From: Myxococcota bacterium
GTDB lineage: Bacteria; Myxococcota_A; UBA9160; UBA4427
Reading direction: 5' to 3'
Assembly: GCA_028823175.1 (NCBI GenBank)
Contig: JAPKBZ010000025.1
Span: forward strand, 1 to 53,122
Length of the DNA stretch: 53,122 nucleotides
The translations under genes and the position numbers were made by a program. The notes under the pieces are model-generated. The model made no database searches and was not told the origin of the DNA. It saw nothing but the letters and a program-made list of their open reading frames with translations. Positions 49,024 to 53,122 of this stretch are shown here, one piece after another (position 1 is the stretch's first letter; the number at the start of each line of letters is the position of its first letter).

Positions 49024-50364
49024 TCAGGTTTTTCGGTGTCTGGGTTCATCGACTCGAGAGAGGACCAACGCGATAGCGGCCACCTGAAAGGCGATTGCCA
49101 CCGCGAAAAGAGTATCGAGACCGAAGATGACGGCGAGGCCGCCGCCAAGAAGGGGACCGATGGCGCCGACTCCCTCCTGGGCAGAATTGGCCACCGCGAT
49201 ACGAACGGGTAGGTCGTCGCGATGGCCGAACTCGAGCACCATATTCTGGGCTGCCATTTGAAACCCTCCCATACCGGCCCCGATCCCCACATACGCGAGG
49301 ATGAACCCGGCCAGTGAAGTGGAAAAAGTCATGCCCACCACGGAAAGGATCCAGATCAGGAGGGTGACGACGAAGACCTGACGAAAGCCCGATCGGTCTG
49401 CCATCAGGCCCCAACCCAAATTACTCACCGAGTTGGCGGCGACGAAGGCTGTACTCAAGAGGCCGATATTGGTGCCGGTGAGCCCGATCGTATCTCGGGC
49501 GTAGACAATGTAGAAGGGGGTCGCCATCCGCCCCATGGTGGCCAGGGCGCGGCACAGGAAATAGTAGGTGTAGCCCCGATCTTCTCGGAAGAGGGCCGGA
49601 AGGTCGCGGATCCGATCGAAGAATTGACTCGGGGGGCGAACCTCCGGGGGTTGTGGTTCACGAACGAGAAGGAGCATGCTGAGCCCGATTGAGGTCAATA
49701 CGAAGGCCAGCAGGAAGGTGGCCGCGTACCCGTCGCCCAGGAGATTGCTGCCGACCAAATACACGCCGCCCAGATACGCCACGATGGCTGAAGTCACCCC
49801 GGCCAGTGCATTGCGAAGCCCGAGCAGGCGCCCTCGACGCTTGACGGGGATGACCTTAGACATCAGGTAGTTGAAGATCACACCCTGCATGCCCATGAAA
49901 AATCCGAAGAAGAAGAGAAAGATGCAGATCGCTACGACTGCGTCCGCGGGGGCGAGCCATAAACCCGCGAGGCCCAACCCAAGAACCTGAAGCCGCATGA
50001 TGGTGCCGACTCCGAATCCCATGGGTAGAACCCGGCGTCGATGTTCGATGAGGTTCGCGGCGATCAGAGGCGAGAGGAACATGCCCAGGTACTGAATGGC
50101 ACGGGCAAGACCGACAACGAATTCGGAGCCCGAGAGAAGCAATACGTAGGCAGGGAGGAAGGTGGGCGCGTTTACGAGGCGGAAGCCTGTTTGTCCCAGC
50201 AGGCCGTGCAGGACGTGGGCGACGTAATTGCGCGAGAGGTTTTGTTGGATGAAAGCCTGGTATTCCTCTTCGGATGCCGGGCGGTGGGCGCGCGGCGTCG
50301 GGGTCGCCGAAGCCGAATTGCGGCCTGTATTCACGGGTAGAGCCTCCTCGGGGGTCCTTACCAT
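49024..50364 (-). CDS. MFS transporter with N-terminal 'RNYVAHVLHG' extension
   Basis: About 446 residues with 11-12 hydrophobic segments. 'LSRNYVAHVLHGLLGQTGFRLVNAPTFLPAYVLLLSGSEFVVGLARAIQYLGMFLSPLIAANLIEHRRRVLPMG' is distinctive of a group of MFS proteins with unknown cargo. 'PVKRRGRLLGLRNALAGVTSAIVAYLGGVYL' marks the central loop. ATG 50364 is a likely start; an in-frame codon at 50481 would add 39 non-conserved residues. It is divergent from the A-type Fe-S gene. Confidence 0.75.
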   Translation of the reverse strand: MVRTPEEALPVNTGRNSASATPTPRAHRPASEEEYQAFIQQNLSRNYVAHVLHGLLGQTGFRLVNAPTFLPAYVLLLSGSEFVVGLARAIQYLGMFLSPLIAANLIEHRRRVLPMGFGVGTIMRLQVLGLGLAGLWLAPADAVVAICIFLFFFGFFMGMQGVIFNYLMSKVIPVKRRGRLLGLRNALAGVTSAIVAYLGGVYLVGSNLLGDGYAATFLLAFVLTSIGLSMLLLVREPQPPEVRPPSQFFDRIRDLPALFREDRGYTYYFLCRALATMGRMATPFYIVYARDTIGLTGTNIGLLSTAFVAANSVSNLGWGLMADRSGFRQVFVVTLLIWILSVVGMTFSTSLAGFILAYVGIGAGMGGFQMAAQNMVLEFGHRDDLPVRIAVANSAQEGVGAIGPLLGGGLAVIFGLDTLFAVAIAFQVAAIALVLSRVDEPRHRKT

Positions 50365-50582
50365 CGCACCGGCAACGCCTTTTTGCCAAATCCGCGCGGT
50401 CAGGTTCCGGGGAAACTGCGCATCCCCGCTTCGCCTTGTGAGGCCGATGCCCGGGGAGTACAATATATCCCTTCTGGGCAACTACCTCGCCGCGAGGCTC
50501 GGCCCCCATCGCACGGTTTCGGACGAGGGGCTCGAAAAGCCCTGGCCCGCGCTTTCGGCCCCACCCAGTGGAAGGATTTATC

Positions 50583-50996
50583 ATGGCAGCAGGTTCAGAC
50601 GCGAAGGCTCCCAATCTGGTTTCCATGCCCGCCGATTGGACTGTGGCCAGGGAGGGCCAGGACCCTCCGGCTGTGGACCCCATCATTCACCTGACCGAAG
50701 CCGCCCGGGTCGAGGTGCGCAAGCTCATCGAGGCCGAGGGCAAGCCCGGATTGAGGCTTGGCATCAAGGGGGGGGGCTGTTCCGGGCTCAGCTACCTGCT
50801 CGAATTCACCGAAGAGCGCGAGGGCGACACGGTGATCAATTATGACGAATTCCGGGTTTTCCTGGATCGCAAGTCGACCATTTACCTGCGAGATATCACC
50901 CTGGATCATCAGGGGGGGCTCGATGGCAGGGGCTTCGTCTTTCACAATCCGCAAGCCAGTAACACGTGCGGATGTGGAGAGAGTTTCTCTCTTTAG
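50583..50996 (+). CDS. A-type iron-sulfur carrier (IscA/ErpA-like)
   Basis: A 137-residue protein with an N-terminal extension of about 32 residues and the HesB fold 'HLTEAARVEVRKLIEAEGKPGLRLGIKGGGCSGLSYLLEFTEE'. The three ligands are C66, C129 and C131 ('CSGLSY' and 'TCGCGESFSL'). Family members carry Fe-S clusters to apoproteins. ATG 50583 follows GGAAGGATTTATC. The YgfZ-TPR gene begins five bases after the stop, matching the known IscA-YgfZ/IBA57 functional link. Confidence 0.92.
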   Translation: MAAGSDAKAPNLVSMPADWTVAREGQDPPAVDPIIHLTEAARVEVRKLIEAEGKPGLRLGIKGGGCSGLSYLLEFTEEREGDTVINYDEFRVFLDRKSTIYLRDITLDHQGGLDGRGFVFHNPQASNTCGCGESFSL

Positions 50997-51000
50997 TGCC

Positions 51001-52884
<1,884 letters not shown>

Positions 52885-52941
52885 CTTCGGGTGCGGCGGT
52901 ATTCGCCAAATGACCCTGAAACAATTCGAGGAAAGAGGAAT

Positions 52942-53122
52942 ATGAGCTGGCTAAATCGGATCAAGAACACCGTGGGAACCGGGAAGGGTGCCGTTCCTTC
53001 GAGTGGGGTGCAGGGCGAGCCTGAGCTTGCGGCTGCAGTCGGTGAAGTGAGCAACGAAGTGACTAACGGAGTAACTAACGAAGTGACTAAAGAAGTGAGC
53101 AAAGAAGTGAGCAAAGAAGTGA
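52942..53122 (+). CDS. Start of a probable AccD-like gene, cut by the window edge
   Basis: A partial gene with 60 codons present and no stop. ATG 52942 follows GAGGAAAGAGGAAT. 'MSWLNRIKNTVG' resembles the N-terminus of acetyl-CoA carboxylase beta subunit (AccD, usually MSWxxxI). No zinc-ribbon is reached before the edge. From residue 35 the frame enters a 12-bp repeat encoding E-V-(S/T)-(N/K). The AccD call is tentative; another protein starting with MSW is possible. Confidence 0.45.
   Translation, partial: MSWLNRIKNTVGTGKGAVPSSGVQGEPELAAAVGEVSNEVTNGVTNEVTKEVSKEVSKEV
53044..53122 (+). repeat. 12-bp in-frame tandem repeat at the window edge
   Basis: The unit GAAGTGAGCAAA (with AAC, ACT and GGA variants) is repeated at least 6.5 times and runs off the edge. 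It encodes E-V-S/T-N/K in frame with the ATG at 52942. Confidence 0.92.

Noticed and set aside
49024..50364. Three MFS genes in 44.8-50.4 kb as one duplicated cluster
   Set aside because: They belong to different groups (MelB-like, EntS-like and an unnamed one), on different strands, so no recent tandem duplication is seen.

Overview
The window reads as chromosomal DNA from an aerobic Gram-negative bacterium with a GC-rich genome. The Gram-negative call rests on lipoproteins of the LpoB and COG3014 types, a predicted outer-membrane beta-barrel, a type IV pilin, a TPR-associated TRAP transporter and an aa3-type oxidase cluster. The mix of family III CoA-transferases, a Rieske oxygenase, LLM and amidohydrolase genes, MelB-like transporters and many ferritin-like proteins resembles uncultured marine or soil deltaproteobacterial lineages (Myxococcota or Binatota-like). 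That placement is inference. I saw no tRNA, rRNA, CRISPR array, transposase or phage gene. Decay is visible in two short gene remnants, an enoyl-CoA hydratase start near 5.3 kb and a short-chain dehydrogenase near 40.5 kb.

Layout: 0-2 kb, minus-strand envelope lipoproteins (COG3014-like and LpoB-like). 2.1-9.5 kb, HspQ-like protein, biotin-dependent carboxyltransferase, DUF2889 protein, LysE exporter, LLM oxidoreductase, small-molecule kinase and an M15/LAS-like peptidase. 9.6-13 kb, MelB-like transporter, crotonase and CoA-transferase. 13-18.2 kb, membrane retropepsin-like protease and a complete TPAT-type TRAP transporter (T, P, Q, M). 18.3-20.6 kb, type IV pilin and a TPR/beta-barrel protein. 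20.8-24.1 kb, glycosyltransferase, an AhpD-like gene whose frame is interrupted by one UGA, and a di-iron protein. 24-30 kb, dienelactone hydrolase, Fe/2OG oxygenase, CoA-transferase, TetR, Rieske oxygenase and amidohydrolase, which looks catabolic. 30.5-35.8 kb, diheme cytochrome c and cytochrome oxidase operon. 35.8-40.4 kb, small membrane proteins, Rieske ferredoxin, a second DUF2889 protein, and a TetR-controlled pair of ferritin-like proteins. 40.7-50.4 kb, molybdopterin oxidoreductase, acyl-CoA ligase, three MFS transporters and a beta-lactamase-fold esterase. 50.5-53.1 kb, an A-type Fe-S carrier, a YgfZ-TPR fusion, and the start of an AccD-like gene cut by the window edge in a 12-bp repeat.

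The most striking observation is at 21867-22961. Two open stretches in the same frame are separated by a single TGA at 22539-22541. Reading that codon as selenocysteine gives a 364-residue AhpD/carboxymuconolactone-decarboxylase-like protein with the redox motif C222-F-Y-U225-T-T-S-H229, which fits the CxxC-x3-H site of AhpD with Sec in the peroxidatic position. A stem-loop with a 7-bp perfect apical stem and a CGUGC loop starts just after the UGA, at the distance expected of a bacterial SECIS element. The second point of interest is the operon at 38080-40431: a TetR regulator behind a perfect 8-bp-arm palindrome, a DUF455-type ferritin-like protein, and a divergent ferritin-like partner with a five-methionine run.
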